A stretch of DNA of 64,000 bases from Isoetes taiwanensis (lineage: Eukaryota > Streptophyta > Lycopodiopsida > Isoetales > Isoetaceae): the NCBI GenBank assembly GCA_021234155.1, contig JAJEKV010000058.1:507814-571813 (forward strand), read 5' to 3'. Below, in pieces: positions 38,466-50,100 of this stretch (the stretch's first letter is position 1; each line of letters opens with the position of its first letter). A program made the position numbers and the translations under genes. The notes beneath the pieces were generated by a model. That model searched no databases and was not told where the DNA came from. It saw only the letters and a program-made list of their open reading frames with translations.

Positions 38466-39044
38466 GGATGAGCGTCGGAACTTCTACTGGAGTTCGACTC
38501 CCCAGGCTCATTTAATTATTTATTTGGTCAAACTGCCAATTTCCAGATATTGCATTTATTCAATGGTTTGGTGAATCTTAGGGGTAAGTCAAATATGGGG
38601 GTTTTGATCCCATCTTGACTTGCACTTGAGGGCTGGAATTCCGCCCCATGGCATATGCTGTGGAATATACCAGGATCCGACGGTCAAAAACAATTTTTGT
38701 TCGAATTTGCAGTGCATATTTTATCTTAATATATATATACATCATTACTAAGGGTGGCTTCCAAATTGTTATGTAATATCAGTCGCAAGATCTTGGCCAT
38801 TCTTTTGCGCTGGTGCAATTTTAGTCGTCGGAATTGGTGACTTCTGGAAGCTTCCTGGTAGCCCATCTCTTCCTTCCATCCTTTACCCGCATGTTAGGGA
38901 TCTCCCAAAAATTGTTGTGTTTGTGGGGAATTTTTTGTTTGGGTGAAAAGCCTTTGAACCAACTCTTTACGCTTTCATTTTCGAATATTTCTTTGTTTGT
39001 TTACTATTAAGGCTCTCTGGGATGCTAATAACCCATCTATATCA
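38466..39044. other. Intergenic
   Basis: No intact gene; only the possible UGT remnant mentioned for 37,800-38,115. Confidence 0.4.
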
Positions 39045-39765
39045 AAGCATTCTAGGACGTTCTAGAATGTTCAGGATACCCAAGAGTAAACATCTCAAGT
39101 CCAAAATAAATAAAAATAGAACGTTCTAAAATGTCCTAGATGTTTGTAAGTAAGCAATGTCAATCCATAAAAGAGAATGTTGTAGAATATCCTGCAATGT
39201 TCTAGCATGTTCAAGAAAGTGCTAGAATCTTCTAGAATGTTCTAGACACCTATGAGTAAGCACCTCAAGCCCAAAGCAGAAACCTTGGACTCTAATCAAA
39301 ATAGAACATTTCAAACCATTCTAAATGCTCGTGAATAAGCACCCCAATTCAAAAATAGGAAAATATAAACATATTGCAAAGAGAAGTTGTAGAATGTCTT
39401 ATAATGTTATTGAATGTTCTAGAAAGTTCTAGAATCTTCTAGAAGTTTTAGAATGTTCATGAATAAGTACCTCAAGACAAAATAGAAACTTTGGGGTTTA
39501 ATCAAAATAAAACATTCTAAAATATTCTAGATGCGCATACACCTCAATCCAAAAATAGAAAGATTTTAGAAATGCTACAAAGAGAGTATTGTAGAATGTC
39601 GTGAAATATTGTAGAATGTTGTAGAGAGTCCTACAATCTAGAATGTTGTACCCACTCATGAGTAAGCACCACAATCCAAAATCAAAGCTTTAGGCCATGA
39701 TCAAATAGAACACTCTAAAGTGTTCTAGATGCTTATGAGTAAGCATCTCAATCTAAAAATACGTC
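39045..39765. repeat. Degenerate satellite rich in TTCTAGAA palindromes
   Basis: About four imperfect units of roughly 170-210 bp, each containing GAGTAAGCACCTCAA-like and AATAGAACATTCTAAA-like segments plus many TTCTAGAA / GAATGTTCTAGA motifs. Inverted TTC/GAA triplets two bases apart match the core of heat-shock elements, but they occur here as repeat sequence. Confidence 0.8.
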
Positions 39766-39769
39766 GGAC

Positions 39770-41715
39770 AGCTCTGAAGAGTGTGACATTCAACGGCTCC
39801 CATTTGGCAGCACAGACAAATCATGTATGGCGTAGCTCTCCAATCCATCTGCCTGTCTCAATTTGGAGGAGGCAATGAGTCTGCGCTTTTTCAAGGGCAG
39901 ATGGATTTATGAGGTGCAGATAATGTGCTATCTTGACATGTTCAAGAGCGCTGACCTCCCAAAGCTTGTTTAGGACGCAAGCGACAAGGTATTACTTCAA
40001 GCTATGGTGATATGCTTCTGTTTGCACCTGTATACACCTGTGCTCCTACACATCATAGTTACGGAAAACGGCCGTTTTGGCCGTTTTAAAAAAAAAAAAA
40101 AAGGGATTTTTTGACTTGCCGTTTTAGAAGTGCAAAACGGCGCCAACGAAAACGGTGATGCTAAAAATGAAGAAGAAACTCATTTTTTTCTCGTAAAACG
40201 GCTCAGAAAACGACCGTTTTCAGTATAGTTGTTAACAAAACCCCTTCTATTCTTACTTTTTTAACGTTAAGCCAGTTAGGAAAAGGCAGAAGGAAGCATG
40301 TTAGGTATTGGCCATGGCGGAAGGTAAAGGATCTGGGTATGGCAAAGTCGGCAATGGCCTAATAGGATCAAATCCCTCCTCCTTTTGATTTTTTCAGACT
40401 CAAGCAAATGGGGTTTTCTTGATAAGGGGAAACAGTTGTGGCAGAGGATCTGGTTTTTTTTCTTTGATCATCACGGCAGGGCAACGACTATGGCATGGCC
40501 AAATCGGCTCCTCCTCCAGATCGTGATCCAGATTTCACTACCTCTCAGCAAATCATGAAGAGTCCCTAAGAATAGGTCGGGACCAGCCTCTTGTGGAAAC
40601 GATTCAGTTCATGGCAGATTTCTGGCAAGGAACAGGCAAAAACTCGACTATGGCAGATCTGGGACTCGATTCAAGCAAACATAAATCGAATTTTTGCTCA
40701 AAACAGTTTTGGGTTGCAAGAGTTATTAATTTGTTCTTTGTTTATGGTTTCTAGCAGAACAACAGGTCGGATCTTGAGGTTCAGAGCAGCGTCCATGATG
40801 GATTTACAGCAAAAAGCTAGATTTATTTTTCTACATGCAGGTTCAACAGAGCAGCGCATTAGAACGTCTTTTATTTCCTCGGATTTTTTACTCAATCTAT
40901 TTACATTTCTTTAATACATCACAGATTCAACAAGACATGAGTTTTTATTCTAGATTTAATCTTTATGATTATTCATAATTATAAACACTTTCATGATGTT
41001 AGTTGTTCTTATTATGACTACAAGAGTTCTTATTATGTTGTTTTTGAGTAATTAATAGCGTTTTCTAGTAAAATGACCCTATTCTGTATCTTTTGAGTAC
41101 TTTGCCCTTTTTTTGCCGTTTTCGTTTTCCGTTTTCGTTTTCCGTTTTCAAAAAATGACTCGCCGTTTTCATTTCGTTTTTGTTTTCCGTAACTATGCTA
41201 CACATTCCATATGGCTAGCCCCTGAGCTCTCTTTTCGTTCTAGCAGGCTTTGAGACGCTGCGGCCCCATCAACATGGTGTAAGCCAGCTTGGACAGATGA
41301 GCATCGTTCATACTAACTACCTTCTGAAAGTAGACAATGCGGCGATCAAGGGCTGCTCTCTAGAGAGGCAAGAACATGTCTCCTGCAGCAGGATTTGATT
41401 GAGGCCATGGATTTCGCTTCCAATGCCCGTGCTAAAAAGGCTTTCTGCACATGCTCCAAGTCATTCCAGGTAGCAAGGGACGTCATTGGGACCTAGACTT
41501 TGATCCCGTATAGAAGAATGGGCTTCATCACACCCTAAATAGATGCAACTGATAGGTCCAATCATAAAGCTCTGCTCTGCGACTCTTGTTCTGCATTGCA
41601 TACAATGCTTCCCAATCTGCCATCACGTATAAATGCATAAAAGTGTCCCAATATATTATAGAAAGAAACTCCATTCTCAAATACTTGTAGGTGAGTGACC
41701 TCCACATTTTCCGCC
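39770..41715 (-). pseudogene. LINE relic interrupted by a hAT-type element
   Basis: Minus-strand LINE sequence from 41,715 down to 41,206 reads FLSIIYWDTFMHL, DWEALYAMQNKSRRAELYDW, then ILLYGIKVWVPMTSLATW and LEHVQKAFLARALEAKS. It resumes after the inserted element at 40,053-39,770. This is the C-terminal part of a non-L1 LINE protein, downstream of the RT core. The same family appears at 48,405-48,780. Stops and shifts are present. Confidence 0.75.
40046..41205. mobile_element. Non-autonomous hAT-type transposon (1,144 bp) with 8-bp target duplication
   Basis: The element spans 40,054-41,197. Its ends are inverted repeats, CATAGTTACGGAAAAC on both strands (16 bp exact), and it is flanked on both sides by CTACACAT (40,046-40,053 and 41,198-41,205). 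Subterminal blocks repeat AAAACGG / CCGTTTT several times at each end, typical of hAT transposase-binding regions. An 8-bp target duplication is the hAT hallmark. No transposase is encoded; a 107-codon frame at 40,591-40,914 resembles nothing known. The perfect target duplication argues for a fairly recent insertion. Confidence 0.9.
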
Positions 41716-41725
41716 CCGTAAGTGA

Positions 41726-42110
41726 ATGATAGAGGCCTTGGCCAACATGAGGAGTGGTGTATCTAATCTGGTATCTTATTCTAAACATCAAAGTTCTAGC
41801 TCTAATATGATCTCTTCTGCATGCCCTCTTAATTCTGATCAATCTGAAAATATAGTTCATATTTTCAGTTGCCCCAAGCTGAGAACTTTTTGGAACTGGT
41901 TTAAGAGTGTCTTTAATATCTAGAAACCAAGCAATATCATAGAGTTTCTTATCAATGATGATTCCTACTATAACAGTATTTGTTATACTGCTCTGTGTAA
42001 CATTTGGAAACAAATAAATAGGTGTTTCTTTAGCAAGACTTTCTATTTGGTTTGGTTGAATCTGCATATTAAAAATGACCTTGAAACTATTGCAAGTTCA
42101 GACAGGAATA
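41726..42110 (+). pseudogene. L1 ORF2 C-terminal fragment
   Basis: Plus-strand reading includes ENIVHIFSCPKLRTFWNWFK, matching the Cys/His-containing zf-RVT region at the end of plant L1 ORF2. It begins immediately beside the minus-strand LINE relic. Broken frames. Confidence 0.65.
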
Positions 42111-42739
42111 TGTGTAAGAATTTGGAGAAAGATTATGATGCTAAGTGGAATAGCATTGGATTCTTTCATGGGTTTTATGGTTTATTATGCTTAATCATTT
42201 TCATGCACCTGCTAATTCTTAATTCTTTCGTACCAGACTATTTGAAGAATTGTAGACATAAGTTCAACGCAAGGTTCGACTTTACAGAAGTGAGAATGAG
42301 AGGCCTCCAATGTCACTTGGTCAGGTTATTCAGCAGATTGATAACTACTTGTTACAACAGAAAAGAGGCAGATATTTTCTTAGATCTACTGATATTCAAC
42401 CAAAAGAAATGCAGTGGACTATAGAATTTTGCAGCTCAACCTATGAGATGGTCATCTTATTCTGGTTTTTGGAGAATAATCACTTGCAGATGATAGGTAC
42501 ACAAGGCATTACAGAAAATGTTATTATTTTTATAGGGAAAATGCAGATGCTTATGGTACTTTACTCTGTCTAATCGCAACTTGATGTCCTAAAGATATGA
42601 TAGAAAATGTAGCTTGGGGAAAAAAAGGAGGCTACATAATTCAGCCTAAAGTCTGGAAATATTTCTCCTTTGTTGAAACCTATAACTTCTGAATCATGAC
42701 ATATTTAACAAAATTTGGACTTATTCAAATCTAATAGAC
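42111..42739 (+). other. Unrecognised short coding-like stretch
   Basis: 42,240-42,573 contains LGQVIQQIDNYLLQQKRGRY and EMQWTIEFCSSTYEMVI in one frame, with codon-like composition but no family I recognise. Confidence 0.3.
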
Positions 42740-43130
42740 ATGCTACAATGCCACTTGAACTTGGTCTACTAGGTGAAGCAACTTATACATCTATGGGATA
42801 ACCAATTTGTTGGTGATGTGCCAGTGCAGTTTAGCAACTGCATGAAACTCGAGTCGCTTGGCCTTGGTAGAAATTACTTCACTGGCACCATTCCTTCTGA
42901 ATATGGGAAGCTCAAGCACCTAACCTTACTCTGTCTTTGGGCTAATAAAGTGACAGGCCAAATGCCAGCTCGGCAACTGCTCAGTCTTAGGGAGTCTCAA
43001 CGTTGGCTCTAACCAGCTTTCAGGACCTTTACCTGAGCTCCCTCCAATCTGCATTGGGCAAGCTCTTCATGGCAAACAACAAATTTGGTGGTGAAATACC
43101 TCCAAGCTCTTCGTGCAAAAAAGTATAAGG
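42740..43130 (+). pseudogene. LRR receptor-kinase fragment, copy 2
   Basis: LWDNQFVGDVPVQFSNCMKL, LGLGRNYFTGTIPSEYGKL, LCLWANKVTGQMP, then with a frameshift SLNVGSNQLSGPLPE and FMANNKFGGEIPPS-like residues. These are the same LRR units as the minus-strand fragment at 19,545-19,885, extending further 3'. No signal peptide, membrane or kinase segment. Confidence 0.82.
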
Positions 43131-44229
43131 CATATACTAAATTAACATATCAATTACTCAATGCAAATGTATTGGACCCCAAGAACATGTCAAATATTCA
43201 CCTTGAGGAGCATGTGAAGATCCTTAGCGCAACAATTGTTTTAGTTAATCCTAGATCTAGAACAATGCATTTGTGATCCTGCAAAAGACACGGCCAAACC
43301 CTTAGTTAAGACAACATCACACTAGCACAGATTGTGACAACTTAAATGAGAAAGCAATTCTGTTTGGCAAGAGCATTCTTCACACAAATTAAGCCATGAT
43401 TAGCATTGTATTGATGACAACAGATGGAATGTGATAAAACAATAGTTCGTCTTTTGAAATAAGATCAAAGCTTCTGGTGTGAAGCTGTTACCAATTGAGT
43501 AATGGTTGAATGGAAGCAGCAATCAGATTTGCAGATAATGAATGGGTTGCAAAGATTCTACCTCAATATTGTGTGTGTTTTAAATACAAATATATGAAGT
43601 ATGTGACATGTTTGATACCAGGTGGGAATGTTTGAGTCACATGTCATGTTTGAGCCACGTGTAATGATAGAGCCTATGTGGCGACATGTCGTTGTTGGAG
43701 CCTAGGTGGCATGTTCGAATTAGGGGCAATGCTTGAGCCTAGATGGCTTGTTTGAGCCTATGCTGCAACCCGTTCTTTCTCCCCATATAATGTATACCCA
43801 AAAAGGGGGGAAGGGGGGTGGGGAGAATTGAATTGAATGGGTTTTTATCGCACACAAAGACCAATAGACCTAGCCTATTGGAAGAATTACACTGAGGACA
43901 TGCATAATATTAGGCATATAGAATTCAATGATCGTCATTCTTTAGATGAAACAGTTCTTTTGGGCATGCTTTCAAGTTTGTGTCAGGATCCCCTAAGTAC
44001 CTTTGCCTTGGAGCGCTCATATCCTCTACATGTAGACATAGGTCAGTATAAGCAAAGTATGCAATTCAAAGTCCAGAACATACTTCAGAATTTTTGTTTT
44101 CGCAGTCTTAAAAACTGATCCAAAATTAACAGAAAACCTATCTCTGTAATCCTTGGCTTAGAAGGAACATTTAAGCACCATAAAGAAACCATCTCGTGCG
44201 CTAAATTCAACAAAATGTATTCTCTAGAT
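43131..44229. other. Intergenic with a degenerate minisatellite
   Basis: 43,605-43,765 repeats GTTTGAGCC..TGTGGCATG-like units of about 25-30 bp. A 93-codon frame at 43,837-44,118 matches no family I know. Otherwise empty. Confidence 0.4.
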
Positions 44230-44475
44230 GTATCAGGACAGCAAACTGCCACTTACCAAAGTTTGCCCATTAATGTCTGATAACAAGTTCAAGAATTTCG
44301 ACAGCCAAATGTTCCATCATAGAGGCAAGGTAAACAGGCGAGCCAGAGTCAATATGCTCAGTGAATTTGCCCTGCTTCAAAAAGCGAGCAATTCTTCCTA
44401 CAGGAACTGAAGGCCAGCTTTGGTGCTGTGCGACACGGCCTTCTTGCCTGCGGACTTTCCACGACCACCAGCCAT
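44230..44475 (-). pseudogene. Histone H2A pseudogene
   Basis: Minus strand from the ATG at 44,475: [20 protein letters not shown] then GLQF. One base is missing at the PVGRI codons (about 44,402), giving an immediate TAG. In the shifted frame [36 protein letters not shown] follows, after which homology ends. The order matches canonical plant H2A, but the acidic-patch residues and the C-terminal half are absent. It is a truncated, frameshifted copy. Confidence 0.85.
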
Positions 44476-44990
44476 AGCTAACCGACTACACAATTACCCC
44501 CTCCAACAAATCTCCTCCTGTAATAGCTGTAAGCAATCTTGATCTCGATATAATTCCTTTTAGTCCACGAACCCTAAAGTAGAAGGCCTCGTTGCTTGCA
44601 TGGGCTTTATGAAATTTAAATAATTAATTTCTTAAGGAATAAAAACATGCAAGGCAAAATCATTGCAATACCATAGATAAAATGCCATTCAGATTTGAGA
44701 ATACAGTGTGCGCTCTAGATATACTGATTAGTATGCCTCGTGTAATATGCCCATCAAATCATATGAAAACCATAGCAAAAACTGTACAAAAATACAAGAA
44801 CAACCCCCTGTTATTTTGCTATAGATTGATATTGGATTTTATTAAGTTGTAATACTATTTTCATGACCTACTTTTGAAGACATGAAGCTCAAATAGAAGA
44901 TTCTTGAAGAATTCATTGGAACGATGAATAATTTTTTTTTTTTTTTTTTTTTTTTTTGGGGGGATAATGTTGTGTGTGTTATCTTGACTA
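44476..44990. other. Intergenic with a 27-T run
   Basis: A T run of about 27 bases followed by G6 at 44,931-44,963. No gene. The shorter T run at 44,991-45,000 may be the poly(A) end of the minus-strand L1 to its right. Confidence 0.5.
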
Positions 44991-46090
44991 TTTTTTTTTT
45001 GAAGAACTGTGTCATCAATATATTAAAAGAATGGTAATGTTACAAAGCAAGTGAGGAGGAAGGAGAACTGCCTCAAAGAGACAGCGATACCTCGACACTC
45101 CACAACAAACTCACAAAAACGGAACTCTATCTGGCCACAAACCCAGACCATCACCATCTACAATGCCCAAGAAGTCCCGCCAAATGGCAAACTTCCGCTC
45201 TACTAATCCCCGGAACACCGAAAGCTTTGAAATAGCTTGTACCGAAGTCGAGGAATCGAGAGGTCGCAGTCTGCTGAATCCCCGAAAGATCCACAACCGC
45301 CGCCTTCCAAATCAACTACACCAACCAAGCCACGATAGATGCAAGGCTTTTGCCGCCGCAAGAGCTGCCAAGCACCGAACACATGAAGCGAAGAATCTGG
45401 CGGCTAGTCAATCTCACTCAAACAGAGCCCCGACCCAATCCCGGGCAGCACCGCAAGTGAGGGCATAAAACCGCACAATGCTCCACGGTCTCACGATGAA
45501 GACCACAACAAGGACAAAGAGGGCTCACACCCGCCTAAACCGACTCACAAGGACATTCTCCGATACAAATGGTGCACCACCCGCCACATAAGCACCCTAA
45601 CCTTCGGTGGAGGAAGTGAGCTCCATGTCCACGCCCAAACCGAAGCCATCGAGAACCCTAAGTCGCAAAGCCCACTTGCCTGAAGGGGGCAGAGTGTCAT
45701 GAATAGCCAACACCCGGTAATAAGACCGCACAAAACAAGAAGCCGGATGAACCTTCCAAACCTGCTTCACCACATCATCCTGAGGGACTATAGGTATGTG
45801 TAGCGGAATACTCCCCGCCACTTGTTCCCAGATAGCCCGGTCACTGCCCTTCAGGCGAAAGCGAGCTCGAAAGAACTCCCACGAAGCTAGCTGACCACCC
45901 CAATACCAATCCTCCAAGGTAAGCACAGCAGCTCGCCTCCAACGGGCCTGCGTCCGAGCATGCATAGTGGCAGCCAAGGGCAAGTGCGCAGGGGGTAGAG
46001 GAACCCACAAGAAAGGAGAAGAGTGGTGATAAACTGAGGCATAATCTATCTGGAAGAGCACACGCACATGATCCCAAGCCCGCAACACCC
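44991..46090 (-). pseudogene. 5'-truncated L1 ORF2, C-terminal domain
   Basis: Minus strand: AWDHVRVLFQIDYASVYHHS, LPLAATMHARTQARWRRAAV, LTLEDWYWGG, SWEFFRARFRL, then KVRVLMWRVVHHLYRRM and a Cys/His zf-RVT knuckle (PLCPCCGLH-like, HC). The 3' end abuts a T run at 44,991-45,000, as expected for a reverse-oriented poly(A) tail. The N-terminal endonuclease and RT are missing, a typical 5' truncation. A frameshift lies near 45,600. Composition is visibly more GC-rich than the other LINEs here, so it is likely a different L1 subfamily. Confidence 0.82.
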
Positions 46091-46789
46091 CTGTGAAATA
46101 TGCTTAAATTTATGAAATATATGGATATATGAAGAACTATATGGGTGTAATATGGAGAAAATGTAAGAAATGTACAAATATTGTGGAGAAGCATGAGGAG
46201 GAATATTCATATTGTATTGAAGTGGAACTTATAGAATTGAAGGAGTATTAAAGTCCTTATGAGGATATTTTCAATGGTTGACATTTTGATGATGTGTCGT
46301 GAATCTAGAGAAGCATCATAGTTGCAAAGGAGTTTGCAAAATCTAGTGAACTTATGGTAGTTAGAATTTAAATCTAAGGTTGAGATTACTCGATCTAGTC
46401 GCGAAGATTAAGTGGAGTTCTCTTTAAGTTAGCCAAAATTCGTGTAGAAGGGAGGCCCAATTTTGGAAGATGACATCTGGGCAAAGTTCTTGAAATTGTA
46501 TTTTTCTTGATCAGTTGAATATTGTTATGTTGAAGTATGATATTTTGAATATGATTATGTGATTCTCTCCTCTATTATCTCAATTTCTCTAATCTCAAAT
46601 AAAGTTAATGAATTGGTGCAAGAATTTATGAGGGTATGATTATGTTGGTGAAGTATGATGTCAGTAGAGTGAGGCTTAGCCTATCTCATATACCTTGAGA
46701 TTTGCTTTGGTTCTTTGGTCTTGAGTTTGGCTTTAGTTTCTTTGACCAAGCTAACGAAAATAAATAAATTTTCCAGTGCTGAGTGCTTA
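46091..46789. other. Intergenic
   Basis: AT-rich; no gene recognised. Confidence 0.4.
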
Positions 46790-47765
46790 GTGGGTGCTTG
46801 ACTGGCGCAAAACTGCCCCTCAGTTCCATGCTTTCACCCAAGTAGGGCGCCTTATAGAGTCAGCGATTTTGAAAAGCTGGAGCTTGAAAAGCAAATCATG
46901 GAGATGCTAAATCATCAGTTGATGCGTCCTAGTTGGCACACCAGTCATACTGATTAAGAAGAAAGACAAAGGGTACCGAATGTGTGTAGTCTAACGAACC
47001 CTCAATAAGCTAACTATAAAGATAAGTTTCTAGTACCCAGAACTGGCGATCTATTTAATGAATTACGAGGTGTTTATATCTTTAGCAAGATTGATTTAAA
47101 ATCATGATATCATCAAATATGAATAGAGGATAAGAACATTGGTAAGATAATATTCAGAATGACTTTTGTTCATTATGAGTTTTGAGTAATGCCATTCGGA
47201 TTGACCAATGCTCCGGCAAAAAATTTTCATTTCACGGGAAGAGATTTGGCACTAGTTGATTTTTGACCTTCTCAGGCAGTTAAAGTTGTTTGTTAACGAG
47301 TCGAATAGCCAATTCTCTATGCAAGTTGGATATTTAGGACATATTATATCCAAAGATGGAATTGAAGCAATATTAGCTTTGCCCAATTGGAACAAACCTT
47401 TTCTAGTATGTTTTGACATCAGTGGGAATGCTATTGGTGACCGTGCTTATGCAAGAATGGGCATCCATTAGCCTATGTTAGCCACATGCTAAAGCCATCG
47501 GAGCAAGGGTATAGCACCAATGAAAAAGAATTAATTGCTTTGGTTCACGTGCTAACGAAATGGAGATACTATCTCAAAGGATTTAAATTTGTTGCACGCT
47601 TTGACCAGAGAGCTTGAAATATATACAAACTCAGGACGTATAGTAAAGGAATTTGAAGGGTTGCATCTTGAGTATAAACCTGAGAAGGAAAATCAAGTTG
47701 CCGACGCACTAAGCAGGGTAAACATTCAGACCATTTCCATAGCAAAAATTGTTGATTAGTTGTCA
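46790..47765 (+). pseudogene. Ty3/gypsy reverse transcriptase and RNase H relic
   Basis: Plus-strand fragments in order: LEKQIMEML, then VPRTGDLFNELRGVYIFSKI, DLKS.YHQI, YEF.VMPFGLTNAPA, GYLGHIISKDGIEA and, for RNase H, PLAYVSHMLKPSEQGYSTNE followed by KELIALVHVL. The YVDD catalytic box is lost in a rearranged stretch near 47,230. LTRs were not identified; 47,870-48,340 may contain 3' sequence of the element. It is a different fragment from the integrase relic at 11,190. Confidence 0.88.
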
Positions 47766-48404
47766 AATTTTTTGATGGACAACAACGATGGAAGAATTGG
47801 ACCTTCAGGAGCAGTAGCCTATTCAAGTACACCCAAAGAGATCTATAACTAAAAGAACTCTAGGTTAAGAACTCCATCTTTTTAAAGAGAGCTGCCTAAT
47901 TTTTTTTTAGGATTGGCCTAATTCATAGAATAGATATCAAATTCCTAGGCATCGAAGAGGTATAGAAATCAAAATCCAAGAAAAAGAGAATTCACTCTTG
48001 CTAGATTTTGCCCGAACTTCAAAGCGTTGAGCAACAAGCCAGTGTACCTTTTTGACACACTTTTTTGATAGTGTATAGCAGTGAGATTGCCACACTTTAT
48101 TGCTGACTATTAGCGTAGTTTAGATTGTACGTCAGTGATAGACCCACTTTGCCCTGTGTATAGGGTTTAGCAACTTTGTCTCAGTTTTTATCTTTGTTTC
48201 ATTTTTGAATGAAAATAAAAGAAGTTTTCGGTCCCCTTGTCCCATGGAACAATGGACTTGTTGGTAAGATAGGGTTTCAAACGTATCCTTACTTTATGCA
48301 ACATCCAAAATTTATGTTTTATTGTATTTCTAAGGCATTGTAGACAATGCAAAATGACAGTTGTGAAGCCAAGTTGTATGACTGGCCCATCACTCGCATT
48401 TGTT
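47766..48404. other. Intergenic or decayed 3' part of the gypsy element
   Basis: No gene recognised. An AATAAAA poly(A)-like signal lies near 48,214. Confidence 0.35.
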
Positions 48405-48780
48405 TAGGGACTTCGTGGAGCGCGTTCTTCTATACGGGGTCGAACTTTGCGGCCCGATGGTATCTCTTGTCACCTAGAATCACTTGGAGCAGGTGCAAAA
48501 AGTTTTCCTAGCTCAGGCTCTTGGAGAAAAATCCACAGTCCCCTATCAGGTTCTTCTGCAAGAGATAGGTTCCTTGCCTCTTCGGAGGGTTGTACTCGAC
48601 CACCACATCATCTACCTTTAGAAGGTGGTCAGTAGGCAATGCTCATCTCCCCAATCTTGCTTTTATCATGGCATTGCCTCAAAAGCTGCTGGAAGACAAA
48701 ATGAGCTCACTGGTTCTCCCGATAGAATGTGCAGAAGCACATGTGCATGTAGGTACAAACTGAAGAAGGTTACCATATAG
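48405..48780 (+). pseudogene. LINE C-terminal fragment (same family as 39,770-41,715)
   Basis: Reads FVERVLLYGVELCGPM, LEQVQKVFLAQALGEKST, VPYQVLLQEIGSLPL in one frame, interrupted by stops. It aligns with ILLYGIKVW...LEHVQKAFLARALEAKS on the minus strand near 41,400. Confidence 0.7.
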
Positions 48781-49195
48781 ATGCTTGCTTCCTTAGCAAG
48801 CTCTAGAACAGGTCAAGACAACACATTACTACTGCCAAATCAATGCCGTGCTTGAACGAGGTCCAGAGCACTGCCTGCATACACATTTGCCATAAAGATT
48901 GATAGCTTTAATTCGCACAAGTGCACATCACCTCAGAATTGAGATGGACAGATACGCTTGGGAGGCGCGTGAGGATGTGATTTTATCAGTGTTGCCAACT
49001 GGGAATCATTGAGGATGAATGTCACACTCTTCAGATGTCCGACATTCGACCATATCCGGGCACGCTATGCTTAATTGGTCCAATCAGCCACTCCATGTGA
49101 TGTTAGGTACGGCTTTAGTGGTTGTACGATTTATCAGCGTGCTTATTACTGCCAAAGCTTTTCCCTCGAAATCCCTTCGGGGCTGTAGTTTTTTA
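48781..49195. other. Intergenic
   Basis: Nothing recognised. Confidence 0.4.
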
Positions 49196-50100
49196 AAGAT
49201 GAACATACACCAAGTGTTCTTGTGATTTGGCCCTGTACTCTATGAACTACATAGCCAAGAGCTGATGGAGTCAACAATGATCTAGAATTATATGGAGGTG
49301 CATTTGCTACTGGTGCTACTGCAGAAGGTGTTGCTCCTACGGTTTGTGTAGCTTCTGCAATTGGTATAGCCGCTGGTATTGGCATGGCTCCCACTGTTGT
49401 TCATGTTGTAGCAGTTAAAGGTTCTGAAGATCCAGAGTTGCAAGAAACATCTAGTGTAAAACCTCAAGGTCTGCATGAAACACCTAGAGTAAAACCGTCC
49501 TGCTGATGATAAAAGTATCTGTACTTAGAGAATAAAAGTATACGTACTCAGAGAAGATGCACACATATACAAAACCACCATTCTTAAAAACGGAATATTC
49601 CGCATCGAAGGTGCCAATACATGCTACTCACCAATCCATTATTATAAGCTTACAAAAGGATGTTTCATTATAATTGCATTGCATAGGGAATAATACAGTT
49701 TGGAAGAATGAGACATAATTTGCATGCATAGCCAAATACGTTTATTTCTATCTGAAATGCCCATCTTCCTGAAAAAAACGAAAAATTGAGCTGTGTATAG
49801 ATAAGCATTCCAAGTAAAGCATAAAGATATAATACATAGGGAGGCAAAAGGGTTTTCAACTTCTATTTCCTACGACCCAGCTCTATCATTCTCAGTATTT
49901 GTTCTGTCTGGTTCTGTCCACATGTGCATTTGTAGAGAAAAACGGCCTATCGGCCTCACCATGACTTTCTAAGAGTGGTTTTATTCTATTGGAATAAGGC
50001 AGCAACACATCTCCATCGAAAGCATTCCTGTGGCAAATCAGATTCTGGACTACCAAGTCAGATGCAGTCGCTTGAATATCTAGCATAATATCTAGAGGTT
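49196..50100. repeat. Dispersed repeat present three times, copy 3
   Basis: Homologous to 2,776-3,660 and 26,725-27,590, with sharp borders and a private 40-bp insertion near 49,759. Its internal plus-strand segment (about 49,285-49,505) stays open: GVAPTVCVASAIGIAAGIGM then APTVVHVVAVKGSEDPE. Where copies 1 and 2 disagree, this copy usually reads an intact CTG or CAG. Function of the encoded segment unknown. Confidence 0.88.

Noticed and set aside
38395..38515. A genuine tRNA gene
   Set aside because: Only a T-arm-like motif is present; acceptor, D and anticodon arms could not be folded.
39045..39765. CRISPR-like array
   Set aside because: The units are long, degenerate and lack regular repeat/spacer spacing, and the genome is a plant nuclear one.
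40591..40914. 107-codon ORF as the transposase of the hAT-type element
   Set aside because: Too short, with no hAT dimerisation or catalytic motif; the element is better called non-autonomous.
41528..42067. 179-codon minus-strand ORF
   Set aside because: It spans the junction of a minus-strand LINE relic and a plus-strand L1 fragment; only its last third is real LINE protein sequence.
44931..44957. 27-T run as poly(A) tail of the minus-strand L1
   Set aside because: It is separated from the L1 end by about 35 bp of other sequence; the shorter T run at 44,991-45,000 fits better, and no target duplication was found for either.
45163..45468. 101-codon plus-strand ORF
   Set aside because: Antisense shadow of the minus-strand L1 ORF2 C-terminus.
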